In this document: positions 8,345 through 20,564 of the stretch, piece by piece
Layout: the number at the start of each line of letters is the position of its first letter
How positions within the stretch are numbered: the first letter of the stretch is position 1
Assembly (NCBI RefSeq): GCF_001434985.1
Contig: NZ_AZES01000117.1
Coordinates: 52,762-116,761 of the forward strand
Reading direction: 5' to 3'
Length of the DNA stretch: 64,000 nt
From: Companilactobacillus paralimentarius DSM 13238 = JCM 10415
GTDB taxonomy: Bacteria > Bacillota > Bacilli > Lactobacillales > Lactobacillaceae
Notes under the pieces: generated by a model
What the model was told of the DNA's origin: nothing
Database searches by the model: none
Seen by the model: the letters and a program-made list of their open reading frames with translations, nothing else
Position numbers and translations under genes: made by a program

Positions 8345-11300
8345 TTGACTTATCATAACGTTAATTATGGTGCACACCGTGTTCGTCGTAGTTATGCAAA
8401 GATCAAGGAAGTACTTCCACTGCCAAATTTGATTGACATCCAAACAAACTCTTATAAATGGTTCTTAGATGAAGGACTAAAAGATATGTTTGACGATATT
8501 ATGCCAATTGATGACTTTGCTGGAAACCTTTCTTTGGAATACGTCGGTTACAAGTTACTAGAACCAAAATATACTGTTGAAGAAGCTAGAGCACATGACG
8601 CTAACTTCTCAGCACCATTACATGTAACATTGAAATTGACTAATCATGAAACTGGCGAAATCAAGACACAAGATGTTTTCTTTGGTGATTTCCCAATCAT
8701 GACTGATGAAGGAACTTTCATCATCAACGGTGCTGAACGTGTTATTGTTTCTCAATTAGTACGTTCACCTGGTATTTACTATAATCAAGACACAGATAAA
8801 AATGGTCGTGAGAACTATGGTACAACTGTTATTCCTAACCGTGGTGCATGGTTGGAATTTGAAACAGATGCTAAAGGTCTTGGCTATGTAAGAATTGATA
8901 GAACTAGAAAATTACCTATTTCTGAACTAGTTAGAGCACTTGGCTTTGGTAGTGATTCAGAAATTCTTGATATTTTTGGTGAAAACGATACTTTAAATCT
9001 AACACTTGAAAAAGATGTTCATAAAGATACAAGTGATTCACGTGTTGAAGAAGCCTTGAAAGATATTTATGAAAGACTCCGTCCTGGTGAACCAAAGACT
9101 GCAGATAGTTCTCGTTCATTACTATATGCTAGATTCTTTGACCCACGTAGATATGACTTAGCTCCTGTTGGTCGTTATAAGATCAATAAGAAGTTAAATC
9201 TTAAGACAAGACTTTTGAACAAGACTTTGGCTGAAACATTAGCTGATCCTGATACAGGTGAGGTTGTTTTAGCTAAGGATACTTTAATTGACCGCGATGC
9301 TATGAACAAGTTGAGTCCATATCTTGAAAGAGATGATTTCAAGACAGTTACATTGACTCCTTCTGATGAAGGTGTTCTAACAGACCCAATTACTGTTCAA
9401 ATCATTAAAGTTTATTCAGAAGCTGATAATGAAAAAGTTGTTAATATTATTGGTAACGGTCATATTCCAGAAGAAAACCGTACAATTACACCAGCTGATA
9501 TTTTAGCCGGTATTAACTACTTCCTAAACTTGAAGGAAAACATCGGTACAACAGATGATATTGATCACTTGGGTAACCGTCGTATTCGTTCAGTTGGTGA
9601 ATTGCTACAAAACCAATTCCGTATTGGTCTATCACGTATGGAGCGTGTTGTACGTGAAAGAATGTCAATTCAAGATTCAGCTACTGTTACACCTCAACAA
9701 TTGATTAATATCAGACCAGTTGTTGCTTCAATTAAGGAATTCTTTGGTTCATCACAATTGTCACAATTCATGGACCAAACTAATCCACTTGGAGAACTAG
9801 AACATAAGCGTCGTCTATCAGCCCTTGGACCTGGTGGTTTAACTCGTGATCGTGCCGGATATGAAGTTCGTGATGTTCACTATACTCACTATGGTCGTAT
9901 GTGTCCTATCGAAACACCAGAAGGTCCTAATATCGGACTTATTAATAACTTGGCTTCATACGCTATTATTAATAAATATGGTTTCATTGAAACACCATAT
10001 CGTCGTGTTTCATGGGATACTCACAAAGTAACTGATAAGATCGATTACTTAACTGCTGACGAAGAAGATAACTACGTTGTTGCTCAAGCTAATACACCAT
10101 TGGAAGATGATGGTTCATTTACTGACAACACAATCTTGGCTCGTCACAAAGATGACAACATTGAAACTACTCCAGAGAAAGTCGATTATATGGACGTTTC
10201 TCCTAAGCAAGTAGTTTCTGTAGCTACTGCATGTATTCCTTTCTTGGAAAATGATGATTCGAACCGTGCCTTGATGGGTGCCAATATGCAACGTCAAGCT
10301 GTTCCTTTGATCAATCCACATGCACCACTTGTTGGTACTGGTATGGAATATATTGCTGCTCATGATTCTGGTGCTGCTCTATTAGCCGATCATGATGGTG
10401 TTGTTGAATATGTTGATGCTAAGAAAGTTACTATCAAACGTGACGAAGACGGCACAACAGATACTTATAAGGTAACTAAATTCCGTCGTTCAAATAATGG
10501 TAAGAGTTACAACCAAAGACCTATTGTCCACAAGGATGAAAAGATCAAGAAGGGTGATATCATTGCCGATGGTCCTGCTATGGAAAATGGTGAATTAGCC
10601 CTTGGTCAAAACCCACTTATTGCCTTTATGACATGGAATATGTATAACTACGAAGATGCTATCGTACTTTCAGAAAAACTAGTACGTGAAGATGCATATA
10701 CTTCAATTCATATTGAAGAGTATGAATCAGAAGCACGTGATACAAAGCTTGGACCTGAAGAAATCACACGTGAAATTCCTAACGTTGGTGAAGATTCACT
10801 TAAGGATCTTGACGAATTCGGTATTATCCGTGTTGGTGCTGAAGTTCGTGATGGCGATATCTTAGTTGGTAAAGTTACACCTAAGGGTGTTACAGAATTA
10901 TCAGCCGAAGAAAGATTGCTACATGCTATCTTTGGTGAAAAGGCTCGTGAAGTCCGTGATACTTCACTTCGTGTACCACATGGTGGTGGCGGAATTATCC
11001 AAGATGTCAAAGTCTTCACTCGTGAAGCCGGAGACGAACTTGATCCTGGTGTTAACATGTTAGTTCGTGTTTACATTGCTCAAAAGCGTAAGATTCAAGT
11101 TGGTGATAAGATGTCTGGTCGTCATGGTAACAAAGGTACTGTTTCAATTGTTGTACCAGAAGAAGACATGCCTTACATGCCAGATGGTACTCCAGTAGAT
11201 ATCTTATTGAACCCAATGGGTGTTCCATCACGTATGAATATCGGACAAGTTCTTGATCTTCATTTAGGTATGGCTGCTAGAAAACTTGGTATCCACGTTT

Positions 11301-11950
11301 CAACACCTGTTTTTGATGGTGTAAGTAATGATGAACTTTGGGACATTGTTAAAGAAGCTGATATGGATACAGATGGTAAGTCAATTCTTTATGATGGACG
11401 TACTGGTGAACCATTCAAGAACCGTGTATCAGTTGGTGTCATGTACTACTTGAAACTAGCTCACATGGTTGATGATAAACTTCATGCTCGTTCAATCGGA
11501 CCATACTCACTAGTTACTCAACAACCACTTGGTGGTAAAGCACAATTTGGTGGTCAGAGATTTGGTGAAATGGAAGTTTGGGCCCTTGAAGCTTATGGTG
11601 CCGCATATACACTTCAAGAAATCTTGACATACAAATCAGATGATATTGTTGGTCGTGTAAAGACTTATGAAGCTATCGTTAAGGGTGAAAGTATTCCTAA
11701 ACCTGGTGTTCCTGAATCATTCCGTGTTCTTGTCAAAGAACTACAAGCTCTTGGATTGGACATGAAAGTTCTAGACGCACATAAGAAAGAAATTGAACTT
11801 AGAGATATGGATGATGACGAAGACACAGTTAGTGTTGATGCCTTATCTAAATTCGCTAAACAACAAGAACAAAAACGTGCTGAAGAAGAAGCTAAAAAGC
11901 TTGAAGCATCAAAGGATTCAACTGAAACTAGTACAAAGTCAGAAAACTAG
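8345..11950 (+). CDS. rpoB: DNA-directed RNA polymerase subunit beta
   Basis: RpoB (1201 aa) forms the catalytic core of RNA polymerase with RpoC. I place the start at TTG 8345, preceded by GAGGTG. It aligns without gaps with the usual lactobacillar N-terminus (MxxHxVxYGxHRxRRSYA). An in-frame TTG at 8315 with its own GAGG is a weaker option that would add ten residues. The rifampicin-resistance region (about residues 467-495, [14 protein letters not shown] to [12 protein letters not shown]) is wild type. [12 protein letters not shown] near 920 is the conserved active-site segment. The last ~40 residues are a charged Lys/Glu and Ser/Thr tail. rpoC follows after 24 bases. Confidence 0.98.
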   Translation: MTYHNVNYGAHRVRRSYAKIKEVLPLPNLIDIQTNSYKWFLDEGLKDMFDDIMPIDDFAGNLSLEYVGYKLLEPKYTVEEARAHDANFSAPLHVTLKLTNHETGEIKTQDVFFGDFPIMTDEGTFIINGAERVIVSQLVRSPGIYYNQDTDKNGRENYGTTVIPNRGAWLEFETDAKGLGYVRIDRTRKLPISELVRALGFGSDSEILDIFGENDTLNLTLEKDVHKDTSDSRVEEALKDIYERLRPGEPKTADSSRSLLYARFFDPRRYDLAPVGRYKINKKLNLKTRLLNKTLAETLADPDTGEVVLAKDTLIDRDAMNKLSPYLERDDFKTVTLTPSDEGVLTDPITVQIIKVYSEADNEKVVNIIGNGHIPEENRTITPADILAGINYFLNLKENIGTTDDIDHLGNRRIRSVGELLQNQFRIGLSRMERVVRERMSIQDSATVTPQQLINIRPVVASIKEFFGSSQLSQFMDQTNPLGELEHKRRLSALGPGGLTRDRAGYEVRDVHYTHYGRMCPIETPEGPNIGLINNLASYAIINKYGFIETPYRRVSWDTHKVTDKIDYLTADEEDNYVVAQANTPLEDDGSFTDNTILARHKDDNIETTPEKVDYMDVSPKQVVSVATACIPFLENDDSNRALMGANMQRQAVPLINPHAPLVGTGMEYIAAHDSGAALLADHDGVVEYVDAKKVTIKRDEDGTTDTYKVTKFRRSNNGKSYNQRPIVHKDEKIKKGDIIADGPAMENGELALGQNPLIAFMTWNMYNYEDAIVLSEKLVREDAYTSIHIEEYESEARDTKLGPEEITREIPNVGEDSLKDLDEFGIIRVGAEVRDGDILVGKVTPKGVTELSAEERLLHAIFGEKAREVRDTSLRVPHGGGGIIQDVKVFTREAGDELDPGVNMLVRVYIAQKRKIQVGDKMSGRHGNKGTVSIVVPEEDMPYMPDGTPVDILLNPMGVPSRMNIGQVLDLHLGMAARKLGIHVSTPVFDGVSNDELWDIVKEADMDTDGKSILYDGRTGEPFKNRVSVGVMYYLKLAHMVDDKLHARSIGPYSLVTQQPLGGKAQFGGQRFGEMEVWALEAYGAAYTLQEILTYKSDDIVGRVKTYEAIVKGESIPKPGVPESFRVLVKELQALGLDMKVLDAHKKEIELRDMDDDEDTVSVDALSKFAKQQEQKRAEEEAKKLEASKDSTETSTKSEN

Positions 11951-11974
11951 TTAAAACTGTAGGGAGGTTACCTT

Positions 11975-14900
11975 TTGATAGACGTTAATAAATTCGATAG
12001 TATGCAAATTGGTTTAGCATCTCCTGATAAGATTCGTAGTTGGTCTTATGGAGAAGTTAAGAAACCAGAAACTATTAACTACCGTACTTTAAAACCAGAA
12101 AAAGATGGTCTATTCGATGAAAGAATCTTTGGACCAACTAAAGACTGGGAATGTGCCTGTGGTAAGTACAAACGTATCCGCTATAAGGGTATTGTTTGTG
12201 ACCGCTGTGGTGTTGAAGTTACTCGTTCAAAAGTTCGTCGTGAACGTATGGCTCATATTGAACTAGCAGCTCCTGTATCACATATTTGGTACTTTAAGGG
12301 TATCCCATCACGTATGGGACTCGTATTGGACATGAGTCCAAGAAACTTGGAAGAAGTAATCTACTTTGCATCATATGTAGTTATTGATCCCGGTGAAACA
12401 GATCTAGAAAAGAAACAATTATTGACTGAAACAGAATATCGTAAGAAGCGTGAAGAATTTGGTAATAAATTCGTCGCTGAAATGGGTGCCGAAGGTATCC
12501 GTGATCTTCTAAGACAAGTTGATATGGATTCTGAAGTTAAAGAGTTGCGTGAAACATTGAAGACTGCTCAAGGTCAAAAACGTACACGTGCTATCAGACG
12601 TTTGGATATTTTAAGTGCCTTCCAAAAATCAGGTAACAAACCTGAATGGATGGTAATGGAAGCAATTCCTGTTATCCCACCTGATCTTCGTCCTATGGTT
12701 CAACTAGAAGGTGGCCGTTTCGCCACTTCTGACTTGAACGATTTATACCGTCGTGTTATCAACCGTAACAACCGTTTGAAGAGATTGTTAGATCTACATG
12801 CTCCTAACATCATTGTTCAAAATGAAAAACGTATGTTGCAAGAAGCTGTTGATGCCTTGATCGATAATGGTCGTCGTGGCCGTCCTGTTACAGGACCTGG
12901 TAACCGTCCATTGAAGTCACTATCACATATGCTTAAAGGTAAGCAAGGACGTTTCCGTCAAAACTTACTTGGTAAACGTGTTGACTACTCAGGCCGTTCA
13001 GTTATCGATGTTGGACCTACATTGAAGTTCTATCAATGTGGATTGCCTCGTGAAATGGCTTTGGAATTGTTCAAACCATTTGTTATGCATGAACTTGTTA
13101 AGCGTGAAATTGCTTCTAACGTCAAGAATGCTAGAAGAAAGATTGATCGCCAAGATGATGACATTTGGGATGTACTAGAAGACGTTATCAAAGAACGTCC
13201 AGTATTACTTAACCGTGCCCCTACACTTCATAGACTCGGTATTCAAGCTTTTGAACCTGTATTGGTTGATGGTAAGTCAATTCGTTTGCATCCACTAGCT
13301 TGTGAAGCTTACAATGCCGATTTTGATGGTGATCAGATGGCTATCCATGTGCCACTATCAGATGAAGCTCAAGCTGAAGCACGTATGTTGATGCTTGCTG
13401 CCCATCATATTCTTGCTCCTAAAGATGGTAAGCCTATTGTTACACCTTCACAGGATGTTGTTTTAGGTAACTACTATCTAACAATTGAAACAAGACATAT
13501 GACTGGTGAAGGTAAGATCTTCAAGGATTCTAACGAAGTTCAAACAGCCTTGCTAAATGGTGATGTTCATTACCATACAAGAATTGGTATTGCTGTTGAT
13601 TCAATGCCTAACAAACCATTCAAGGATGATCAAAGAGATAAAGTTATGATTACTAGTGTTGGTAAAGTAATCTTTAACGAAATTCTTCCAGAAGATTTCC
13701 CATACTTGAATGAACCAACTGATGACAATTTGAAGAACGGTGTTCCTGACAAGTACTTCTTAGGCAAGGGTGAAGATATTCATCAACGTCTTGATGAAAT
13801 GGATCTAGTAGATCCACTTAAGAGTGGTTATCTATCAGATATTATTGCTCAAATCTTTAAAGTATATCGTGTTCAAAGAACATCATCACTTCTTGATGAT
13901 ATGAAAGAATTAGGTTACACAATTTGTACATTATCTGGATTAACAGTTGGTGTTACAGACGTTCCTAATCTAACTCAAAAGCCTGAAATCGTTGAAAAAG
14001 CTCACAAACAAGTTGCTTCAATTTCTAAGCAATTCCGTCGTGGTCTTATTACTGACAACGAACGACATGATCGTGTTATTAGTGTTTGGAACGATACAAA
14101 GGATGAAATTCAACAATTGTTGATCGATTCATTTGATCCTACAAACCCTATCTCAATGATGTCTGATTCCGGTGCCCGTGGTAACATTTCAAACTTTACA
14201 CAGCTAGCTGGTATGCGTGGACTTATGGCCGCCCCTAATGGTGGTATGATGGAAATCCCTGTTATTTCTAACTTCCGTGAAGGACTATCAGTCATGGAAA
14301 TGTTCATGTCAACCCATGGTGCTCGTAAAGGTATGACCGATACAGCCTTGAAGACTGCTAACTCAGGTTACTTAACACGTCGTTTGGTTGATGTTGCTCA
14401 AGATGTTATTGTTCGTGAAGAAGATTGTGGTACTGACCGTGGACTTGTTGTAAGTTCAATTATGGAAGGTACAGATATGATCGAACCATTGTATGACAGA
14501 CTTGTTGGTCGTTATACACAAAAGACAGTTAAAGATCCTAAGACAGGCGAAGTTATCGTACCTCGTGGTGTCATGATGGATGAAACAATGGCTCAAAAGG
14601 TCGTTGATGCTGGTGTTACACACGTTACAATTCGTTCAGCATTCACATGTGATACAAAACATGGTGTATGTAAGAAGTGTTACGGTCGTAACCTTGCTAC
14701 TGGTGAAGAAGTTGAAATTGGTGAAGCAGTTGGTACTGTTGCTGCTCAATCAATCGGTGAACCAGGTACACAATTAACTATGCGTAACTTCCATACCGGT
14801 GGTGTTGCTGGTGGTGACGATATTACTCAAGGACTTCCTCGTGTTCAAGAAATTGTTGAAGCTAGAAATCCTAAAGGTCTTGCCGTTATTTCAGAAGTTG

Positions 14901-15640
14901 ATGGTACAATTACAGCCATTGATGAAAACCCAGCAGAACACACTAAGGAAATTACTGTTCAAGGTGATATTGATACTAGAACATATAGTGTTCCTTATAC
15001 ATCAAGTGTTGCGGTTGCCGAAGGTGATCACGTTAAACGTGGTGGTAAGTTAACACAAGGTTCAATTGATCCTAAGGAATTGATCAAAGTTACAAACGTT
15101 CTACATACAGAAAACTACTTACTTGCTGAAGTTCAAAAAGTTTACCGTATGCAGGGTGTTGATATCTCTGATAAGCACTTTGAGGTTATGGTTAGACAAA
15201 TGCTTAGAAAGATCCGTATCCTTGATCCTGGTGATACAGATGTATTGCCTGGTCAATTGATGGATATTTCTCAATTTACTGACCATAACCGTGAAACATT
15301 GTTCAATGGTGGTATTCCAGCTACTGGACGTCCAGTACTTCTTGGTATTACTAAGGCTTCTCTTGAAACAAACAGTTTCTTGTCAGCCGCTTCCTTCCAG
15401 GAAACAACAAGAGTTCTTACTGATGCATCAATTCGTGGTAAGAATGATCCACTTCTTGGACTTAAGGAAAATGTTATTATTGGTAAACTTATTCCTGCCG
15501 GTACTGGTATGGCTAAGTACAACCATATGGAACCAAAGAAGACTGGCCCTATGGCAGATAACTCTTTGAATGGTGCCTACACAATTTCTGACATCGAAGC
15601 TCAAATGAAAGCTGAAGATGCAGCTAAATCAGAAAAATAG
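11975..15640 (+). CDS. rpoC: DNA-directed RNA polymerase subunit beta'
   Basis: RpoC (1221 aa) carries the polymerase active site: the absolutely conserved NADFDGDQM near residues 446-454, whose three Asp bind the catalytic magnesium. The N-terminal zinc ribbon is visible as CACG (near 60) and CDRC (near 75). A second cysteine cluster, [13 protein letters not shown], is at about 895. The bridge/trigger-helix region contains [16 protein letters not shown]. The start is TTG 11975 after AGGGAGGT. It is co-transcribed with rpoB and ended by a terminator right after the stop. Confidence 0.98.
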   Translation: MIDVNKFDSMQIGLASPDKIRSWSYGEVKKPETINYRTLKPEKDGLFDERIFGPTKDWECACGKYKRIRYKGIVCDRCGVEVTRSKVRRERMAHIELAAPVSHIWYFKGIPSRMGLVLDMSPRNLEEVIYFASYVVIDPGETDLEKKQLLTETEYRKKREEFGNKFVAEMGAEGIRDLLRQVDMDSEVKELRETLKTAQGQKRTRAIRRLDILSAFQKSGNKPEWMVMEAIPVIPPDLRPMVQLEGGRFATSDLNDLYRRVINRNNRLKRLLDLHAPNIIVQNEKRMLQEAVDALIDNGRRGRPVTGPGNRPLKSLSHMLKGKQGRFRQNLLGKRVDYSGRSVIDVGPTLKFYQCGLPREMALELFKPFVMHELVKREIASNVKNARRKIDRQDDDIWDVLEDVIKERPVLLNRAPTLHRLGIQAFEPVLVDGKSIRLHPLACEAYNADFDGDQMAIHVPLSDEAQAEARMLMLAAHHILAPKDGKPIVTPSQDVVLGNYYLTIETRHMTGEGKIFKDSNEVQTALLNGDVHYHTRIGIAVDSMPNKPFKDDQRDKVMITSVGKVIFNEILPEDFPYLNEPTDDNLKNGVPDKYFLGKGEDIHQRLDEMDLVDPLKSGYLSDIIAQIFKVYRVQRTSSLLDDMKELGYTICTLSGLTVGVTDVPNLTQKPEIVEKAHKQVASISKQFRRGLITDNERHDRVISVWNDTKDEIQQLLIDSFDPTNPISMMSDSGARGNISNFTQLAGMRGLMAAPNGGMMEIPVISNFREGLSVMEMFMSTHGARKGMTDTALKTANSGYLTRRLVDVAQDVIVREEDCGTDRGLVVSSIMEGTDMIEPLYDRLVGRYTQKTVKDPKTGEVIVPRGVMMDETMAQKVVDAGVTHVTIRSAFTCDTKHGVCKKCYGRNLATGEEVEIGEAVGTVAAQSIGEPGTQLTMRNFHTGGVAGGDDITQGLPRVQEIVEARNPKGLAVISEVDGTITAIDENPAEHTKEITVQGDIDTRTYSVPYTSSVAVAEGDHVKRGGKLTQGSIDPKELIKVTNVLHTENYLLAEVQKVYRMQGVDISDKHFEVMVRQMLRKIRILDPGDTDVLPGQLMDISQFTDHNRETLFNGGIPATGRPVLLGITKASLETNSFLSAASFQETTRVLTDASIRGKNDPLLGLKENVIIGKLIPAGTGMAKYNHMEPKKTGPMADNSLNGAYTISDIEAQMKAEDAAKSEK

Positions 15641-15650
15641 TAATAAATGA

Positions 15651-15680
15651 AAAAGACGGCCGGTAAGGTCGTCTTTTTTT
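15651..15680 (+). terminator. Terminator after rpoC
   Basis: AGACGGCC (15654-15661) and GGTCGTCT (15667-15674), with one G-U pair, are flanked by an A-run and eight T. It ends the rpoBC transcript. Confidence 0.92.
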
Positions 15681-15723
15681 GTATAATGATATTATTGATA
15701 GAAATTTTGGGAGGGTATGTATT

Positions 15724-16542
15724 TTGCAAAAACAGGAATTATCTTATGAAGATAGCAAGTTTACTTTAGATACCTATTGGTTAGACCCTATTTCCGATTT
15801 TGACGAACCGGTCGATCAACCATTAGCAATTATTTGTCCAGGTGGTGCGTTTAAATTTCATTCTGATCGTGAAGCACAACCAATTGCTATGAAATTTAAT
15901 GCGGCAGGAATACACGCTTTAGTTTTACATTACCAATTGATTGAGGATGGTAAAGCTGTTTATCCTTTGGCATTACAAGAGATGGCGACGACCTTGAATT
16001 GGTTGAAGACACAAAGTGAGAGTCACCATATTGATTTGAGCAAAGTTTTATTGGTTGGTTTTTCTGCTGGTGGACATGTAGTAGCTAACTTTAATTCAAT
16101 TATGTTAAATCCAGATGAGCGTAAAAAGATTTTTACAGACGACTTAGAAGTAGAACCAGCTGCTAATATTTTAGGTTACTCGGTTATCGATATGACTCTT
16201 GGTTGGCCTAAGGATGAAGAGTGGTCAATGAAGATCAGCTCAGATATCTATTACTGGCAAGCCCAAGAACATCTAACTAAACATGGTAAACCAACATTTA
16301 TTTGGCAAACAGTGACTGATGATACAGTTCCAGTTATGAATTCAATTATTTATGCACAAAAGATGGATCTCCTAGGGATTCCTTATGAAATGCATCTCTT
16401 TGGTTCAGGTGGACACGGTTTATCACTTTCAACATATGTGACAAAGCATCCAGATGGTGGAGATTACAATGTTTACGATGCCAAATGGTGGGAATTGTGT
16501 GTGAACTGGATGAAACTTCAAAAAATTTTACCTAAATTTTAA
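15724..16542 (+). CDS. Alpha/beta hydrolase, esterase/acetylxylan-esterase-like
   Basis: This 272-aa cytoplasmic protein has an alpha/beta hydrolase fold. CPGGAFKFHS near residue 39 gives the oxyanion-hole segment. GFSAGGHV (near 113-120) holds the nucleophile Ser. TDDTVPV supplies Asp, and GGHGLSL the catalytic His. Similar proteins are annotated as carbohydrate esterases or lipases; the substrate is not known. I chose TTG 15724 because GGGAGGG lies 8-14 bases upstream; the frame is open back to 15679, but that lies inside the rpoC terminator. A TATAAT at 15682 has no clear -35. The 3' end overlaps the convergent comC gene by 11 bases. Confidence 0.8.
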   Translation: MQKQELSYEDSKFTLDTYWLDPISDFDEPVDQPLAIICPGGAFKFHSDREAQPIAMKFNAAGIHALVLHYQLIEDGKAVYPLALQEMATTLNWLKTQSESHHIDLSKVLLVGFSAGGHVVANFNSIMLNPDERKKIFTDDLEVEPAANILGYSVIDMTLGWPKDEEWSMKISSDIYYWQAQEHLTKHGKPTFIWQTVTDDTVPVMNSIIYAQKMDLLGIPYEMHLFGSGGHGLSLSTYVTKHPDGGDYNVYDAKWWELCVNWMKLQKILPKF

Positions 16543-17194
16543 TTATAAAGATCAGATAGATTATGCCTGTTGAAATGGTGAGATAGGGAACAAATCTATA
16601 TGATCTTTTTTTATTGAAAAGAAATTGGATAATACATAATAGGCAAGCAAGAATAGTTATTTTTAAAACGTTGCTTAGATCAAAAATTAGAGCTAATAGT
16701 GCTAGAACCTCTATGTCACCCAAACCAATTAAGGCATGGTTGTTTAAAAGTAATAAAGCTAAGTAGATAATAATAGCTGTTAGAAAATGAATTATAGAAA
16801 AATACCAAATGACAGTTGGTAAAGCTAGTAAATAGAAGATGGGATAGATATATCCATAAAAGGCATCACTGAATCCTAGAATAATTAGCATTAGAAACAA
16901 TGGTAGATAATTTAGAGTGCCAAAATGTACTGTTAAGAGAAGAAAAATACCACCACTGAATTCTTGAAGTGGGTTAAAAAAATCAATTTGATTTTTACAG
17001 CTAGAGCATTTACCATGAACTATGAGATAGCCTATTATAGGAATGATTTCATACCACTGTAAAATTCTATGACAGTAATCGCACCTGGAACGTCTGGTAT
17101 AGTTGATGTTTGGATAATCTTGTGCAATTACTTTTAGAAAGGAGATAATGCAAGCTCCTAAGATAAAGACAGTTACTTGAAAAAAAAGTTCCAT
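16532..17194 (-). CDS. comC: Prepilin peptidase, ComC type (A24 family)
   Basis: This is a 220-aa polytopic membrane protein that cleaves and probably methylates type IV-like pseudopilins needed for DNA uptake. The N-terminal cytoplasmic region has a CDYC...CSSC pair set (four Cys, zinc-binding). Two catalytic Asp appear in GFSDAFYGYI and GLGDIEVLAL. About seven hydrophobic helices follow. The start is ATG at 17194 with AGGTGA 7 bases upstream; an in-frame GTG at 17203 overlaps that ribosome-binding site. comC between rpoC and rpsL is a known arrangement in lactobacilli. It is convergent with the hydrolase gene. The pseudopilin and com operons are outside the window. Confidence 0.88.
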   Translation of the reverse strand: MELFFQVTVFILGACIISFLKVIAQDYPNINYTRRSRCDYCHRILQWYEIIPIIGYLIVHGKCSSCKNQIDFFNPLQEFSGGIFLLLTVHFGTLNYLPLFLMLIILGFSDAFYGYIYPIFYLLALPTVIWYFSIIHFLTAIIIYLALLLLNNHALIGLGDIEVLALLALIFDLSNVLKITILACLLCIIQFLFNKKRSYRFVPYLTISTGIIYLIFIIKI

Positions 17195-17251
17195 TTTAAT
17201 CACCTCGTTTTAAATTACGGGAAAATTATGGATAACTTTTAGGAGATTACG

Positions 17252-17280
17252 TTGACATGGCTTTTTATAGATGGTATTCT
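17252..17280 (+). promoter_or_regulatory. Candidate str-operon promoter
   Basis: TTGACA (17252-17257) and TATTCT (17275-17280) are 17 bp apart, 144 bases before rpsL. The same TTG is also the possible start codon of a small open frame, so the two readings compete. Confidence 0.6.
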
Positions 17281-17380
17281 AGTAGACGTGCTTTTATTGG
17301 CAGCAATATTAGTTTGTTTATTTAAATATAAGCTCAGAACGTACGCCACTAACGTGGTTTATTATTTTACAAAATTATGA
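17252..17380 (+). CDS. Possible small single-span membrane protein
   Basis: This open frame of 42 codons starts at TTG 17252, six bases after AGGAG (17241-17245), and stops at TGA 17378-17380. The product has one hydrophobic span (about residues 8-24, IDGILVDVLLLAAILVC) followed by a basic segment (FKYKLR) and a polar C-terminus. I do not recognise a family. It lies 43 bases before rpsL. Its first six bases equal a perfect -35 hexamer with a -10 17 bp on, so it may be a chance reading across a promoter. The well-placed ribosome-binding site and clear membrane span favour a real gene; only one can easily be right unless transcription starts upstream. Confidence 0.4.
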   Translation: MTWLFIDGILVDVLLLAAILVCLFKYKLRTYATNVVYYFTKL

Positions 17381-17423
17381 ACCACCTGGATGTGTGTACT
17401 TAAATTTTTAGGAGGAACTTTGA

Positions 17424-17837
17424 ATGCCTACAATTAATCAATTAGTTCGCAAAGGCCGTAAGTCAACAGTATCTAAATCAGATGCTCCTGCATTGAACTT
17501 TGGCTACAATAGTATGAAGAAAGTTGCTACAAAGAACCCAGCTCCACAAAAACGTGGTGTTGCAACTCGTGTCGGAACAATGACACCTAAGAAACCTAAC
17601 TCAGCTTTACGTAAGTATGCCCGTGTTAGATTATCAAACCTTATTGAAGTAACAGCATATATCCCTGGTATTGGCCACAACCTGCAAGAGCATAGTGTTG
17701 TCCTTGTCCGTGGTGGACGTGTAAAGGATCTACCTGGTGTTCGTTATCACGTTGTTCGTGGTGCCTTAGATACAGCCGGTGTTGATGGACGTATGCAAAG
17801 CCGTTCAAAATATGGTGCTAAGAAGCCTAAGAAATAA
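17424..17837 (+). CDS. rpsL: 30S ribosomal protein S12
   Basis: S12 (137 aa) lines the decoding centre of the 30S subunit. The family N-terminus [12 protein letters not shown] and the accuracy loop [11 protein letters not shown] are present, with the Lys residues that give streptomycin sensitivity unchanged. The start is ATG after AGGAGG. It is the first gene of the str operon (rpsL-rpsG-fusA). tuf is not in the window. Confidence 0.98.
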   Translation: MPTINQLVRKGRKSTVSKSDAPALNFGYNSMKKVATKNPAPQKRGVATRVGTMTPKKPNSALRKYARVRLSNLIEVTAYIPGIGHNLQEHSVVLVRGGRVKDLPGVRYHVVRGALDTAGVDGRMQSRSKYGAKKPKK

Positions 17838-17887
17838 CAATAAATAATCATTCTTAATGAAATAATGTAATAACGGAGGAATTTTTT

Positions 17888-18355
17888 ATGCGTAAAGGTA
17901 GAGCTCCAAAACGTGATGTTTTGCCAGATCCAATGTACAACTCAAAGCTAGTAACTCGTTTGATTAACCACTTGATGTATGATGGTAAAAGAGGTACTGC
18001 TTCAACAATTTTATATCGTGCATTCGATATTATTAAAGATAAGACAGGTAACGAACCATTGGACGTGTTTGAAGAAGCAATGAACAATGTTATGCCTGTA
18101 CTTGAAGTTAAGGCTCGCCGTATCGGTGGTTCTAACTATCAAATTCCTATCGAAGTTCGTCCAGATCGTCGTACAACTCTTGGACTTCGTTGGATCACAA
18201 GCTATGCTCGTCTACGTGGTGAACACACAATGGACGAACGTCTAGCAAATGAAATCATGGATGCAGCAAACAATACTGGTGCTGCTGTTAAGAAACGTGA
18301 AGATACACATAAGATGGCCGATGCTAACCGTGCATTCGCTCACTATCGCTGGTAG
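17888..18355 (+). CDS. rpsG: 30S ribosomal protein S7
   Basis: S7 (155 aa) nucleates assembly of the 30S head by binding the 3' major domain of 16S rRNA. The sequence begins [15 protein letters not shown] and includes the typical EVRPDRR and ALRW-type (LGLRW) segments. The length is normal. ATG 17888 follows GGAGG. It lies 50 bases after rpsL and 47 before fusA in the str operon. In many bacteria S7 represses this operon; no specific leader is evident here. Confidence 0.97.
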   Translation: MRKGRAPKRDVLPDPMYNSKLVTRLINHLMYDGKRGTASTILYRAFDIIKDKTGNEPLDVFEEAMNNVMPVLEVKARRIGGSNYQIPIEVRPDRRTTLGLRWITSYARLRGEHTMDERLANEIMDAANNTGAAVKKREDTHKMADANRAFAHYRW

Positions 18356-18402
18356 GATCTAGTTACATAAACTAGTTAATTTGAGAGGAGAAACAATTAT
18401 TC

Positions 18403-20502
18403 ATGGCTAATAAACGTGAATTTCCACTAGAAGATACCCGTAACATTGGTATCATGGCCCACATCGATGCTGGTAAAACTACAACTACTGAACGTATCTT
18501 GTACTATACTGGTAAGATCCATAAAATTGGTGAAACACATGATGGTGCTTCACAAATGGACTGGATGGCTCAAGAACAAGAACGTGGTATTACTATCACA
18601 TCAGCTGCTACAACTGCTGAATGGAAGAACAATCGTATCAATATTATTGATACTCCAGGACACGTTGACTTCACAATCGAAGTTGAACGTTCACTCCGTG
18701 TTCTAGATGGTGCTATTACAGTTCTTGATGCTCAATCTGGTGTTGAACCACAAACAGAAAATGTTTGGCGTCAAGCCTCAACATATGGTGTTCCAAGAAT
18801 TGTTTTTGTTAACAAGATGGATAAAATCGGTGCTAACTTTGACTACTCTGTAGAAACATTGCATGAAAGACTAGATGCTAACGCACATGCTATTCAAATG
18901 CCTATTGGTGCCGAAGACAAATTCGAAGGTGTTATCGACTTGATCGAAATGAAAGCCGACCTTTATGACGAAGATGAATTAGGTACAAAATGGGATACAG
19001 TTGATGTTCCTGAAGAATATCGTGCTGAAGCTGAAAAGAGACGTGCTGAATTAGTTGAATCAGTTGCTGATGTTGATGATGACATTATGGAGAAGTATCT
19101 TGAAGGTGAAGAAATCAGTAATGATGAACTTCGCTCAGCTATCCGTAAAGCAACAATCAACTTGAAGTACTTCCCAGTTCTTGCAGGTTCTGCCTTCAAG
19201 AACAAGGGTGTTCAAATGTTGATGGATGCCGTTGTTGACTATCTACCATCACCACTTGATGTACGTCCTTACAAGGCTACAAATCCTAAGGATGATTCAG
19301 AAGTTGAACTTATGGCTGATGACAGCAAACCATTTGCTGGTTTAGCATTTAAGATTGCTACTGACCCATTCGTTGGTCGTTTGACATACATTCGTGTATA
19401 CAGAGGTTCTCTAGAATCTGGTTCTTATGTCTTGAACTCAACAAAAGACAAACGTGAACGTGTTGGTCGTTTGCTACAAATGCATTCTAACCACCGTAAA
19501 GAAATCCCAGAAGTATTCTCAGGTGATATCGCTGCTGTTATCGGTTTGAAGAATACTACAACTGGTGATTCTCTAACTGATCCTTCAGATCCATTGATTC
19601 TTGAATCATTGGATATTCCAGATCCAGTTATCCAAGTTTCTATCGAACCTAACTCAAAGGAAGATAGAGATAAGATGGATATTGCTATCCAAAAACTATC
19701 TGAAGAAGATCCTACATTCCAAGCTGAAACAAACCCTGAAACTGGTGAAACATTGATCGCCGGAATGGGTGAATTACACTTGGATATCATGGTTGACCGT
19801 ATGAAACGTGAATTTAACGTTGCATGTAAGGTTGGTGAACCTCAAGTTGCTTACCGTGAAACATTTACACAACAAACAAGTGCTCAAGGTAAGTTCGTTC
19901 GTCAATCTGGTGGTAAAGGTCAATATGGTGATGTTTGGGTTGAATTCACACCTAATGAAGAAGGTAAAGGCTTCGAATTCGAAGATGCTATCGTCGGTGG
20001 TGTTGTTCCTCGTGAATACATCCCTTCAGTAGAACAAGGATTGAAAGAAGCTATGGAGAACGGTGTTCTTGCCGGTTATCCATTGATTGATGTTAAAGCT
20101 AAGTTGTATGATGGTTCATACCACGAAGTCGATTCATCAGAAGCTGCCTTCAAGATTGCCGCTTCAATGGCTCTACGTAATGCATCTAAGACTGCTGGTG
20201 CTGTAATTCTTGAACCTATTATGAAGGTTGAAATTGTTACACCAGAATCATACTTAGGTGATGTTATGGGACAAGTTACTGCTCGTCGTGGACGCGTTGA
20301 AGGAATGGAAGCACGTGGTAATGCACAACTTATCAATGCCTTTGTTCCACTTGCAGAAATGTTTGGTTACGCTACAACACTTCGTTCAGCAACACAAGGT
20401 CGTGGTACATTTACAATGACAATGGATCACTACGAAAAGGTTCCTAAGTCTATTCAAGCTGATATTATCAAGAAGAATGGCGGAAACCCTGACGCTGACT
20501 AA
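18403..20502 (+). CDS. fusA: Elongation factor G
   Basis: EF-G (699 aa) is the GTPase that drives translocation and, with RRF, ribosome recycling. G1 AHIDAGKTT (near residues 17-25), G3 DTPGHVDF (near 83) and G4 NKMDK (near 137) are intact. The domain II-V part includes the [10 protein letters not shown] and [10 protein letters not shown] segments. The length fits a canonical EF-G rather than a TetM-like protection protein. It is the last gene of the str operon and is closed by a strong terminator. Confidence 0.98.
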   Translation: MANKREFPLEDTRNIGIMAHIDAGKTTTTERILYYTGKIHKIGETHDGASQMDWMAQEQERGITITSAATTAEWKNNRINIIDTPGHVDFTIEVERSLRVLDGAITVLDAQSGVEPQTENVWRQASTYGVPRIVFVNKMDKIGANFDYSVETLHERLDANAHAIQMPIGAEDKFEGVIDLIEMKADLYDEDELGTKWDTVDVPEEYRAEAEKRRAELVESVADVDDDIMEKYLEGEEISNDELRSAIRKATINLKYFPVLAGSAFKNKGVQMLMDAVVDYLPSPLDVRPYKATNPKDDSEVELMADDSKPFAGLAFKIATDPFVGRLTYIRVYRGSLESGSYVLNSTKDKRERVGRLLQMHSNHRKEIPEVFSGDIAAVIGLKNTTTGDSLTDPSDPLILESLDIPDPVIQVSIEPNSKEDRDKMDIAIQKLSEEDPTFQAETNPETGETLIAGMGELHLDIMVDRMKREFNVACKVGEPQVAYRETFTQQTSAQGKFVRQSGGKGQYGDVWVEFTPNEEGKGFEFEDAIVGGVVPREYIPSVEQGLKEAMENGVLAGYPLIDVKAKLYDGSYHEVDSSEAAFKIAASMALRNASKTAGAVILEPIMKVEIVTPESYLGDVMGQVTARRGRVEGMEARGNAQLINAFVPLAEMFGYATTLRSATQGRGTFTMTMDHYEKVPKSIQADIIKKNGGNPDAD

Positions 20503-20520
20503 TAATTAGTGAATAAAAAT

Positions 20521-20554
20521 AAAAACACAATAACAAATGTTATTGTGTTTTTTT
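20521..20554. terminator. Bidirectional terminator between fusA and the CPBP gene
   Basis: AACACAATAAC (20524-20534) and GTTATTGTGTT (20539-20549), with an AAAT loop, are flanked by an A-run and a T-run. It can end fusA on the plus strand and the convergent CPBP gene on the minus strand. Confidence 0.9.
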
Positions 20555-20564
20555 GTGCATTCAA

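Noticed and set aside
15682..15687. TATAAT as a promoter for the hydrolase gene
   Set aside because: No -35 or extended -10 element is present at the right distance; the bases upstream are the rpoC terminator stem.
15679..15723. Longer N-terminus of the alpha/beta hydrolase from 15679
   Set aside because: This start lies in the T-tract of the rpoC terminator and lacks a ribosome-binding site; TTG 15724 has GGGAGGG in place.
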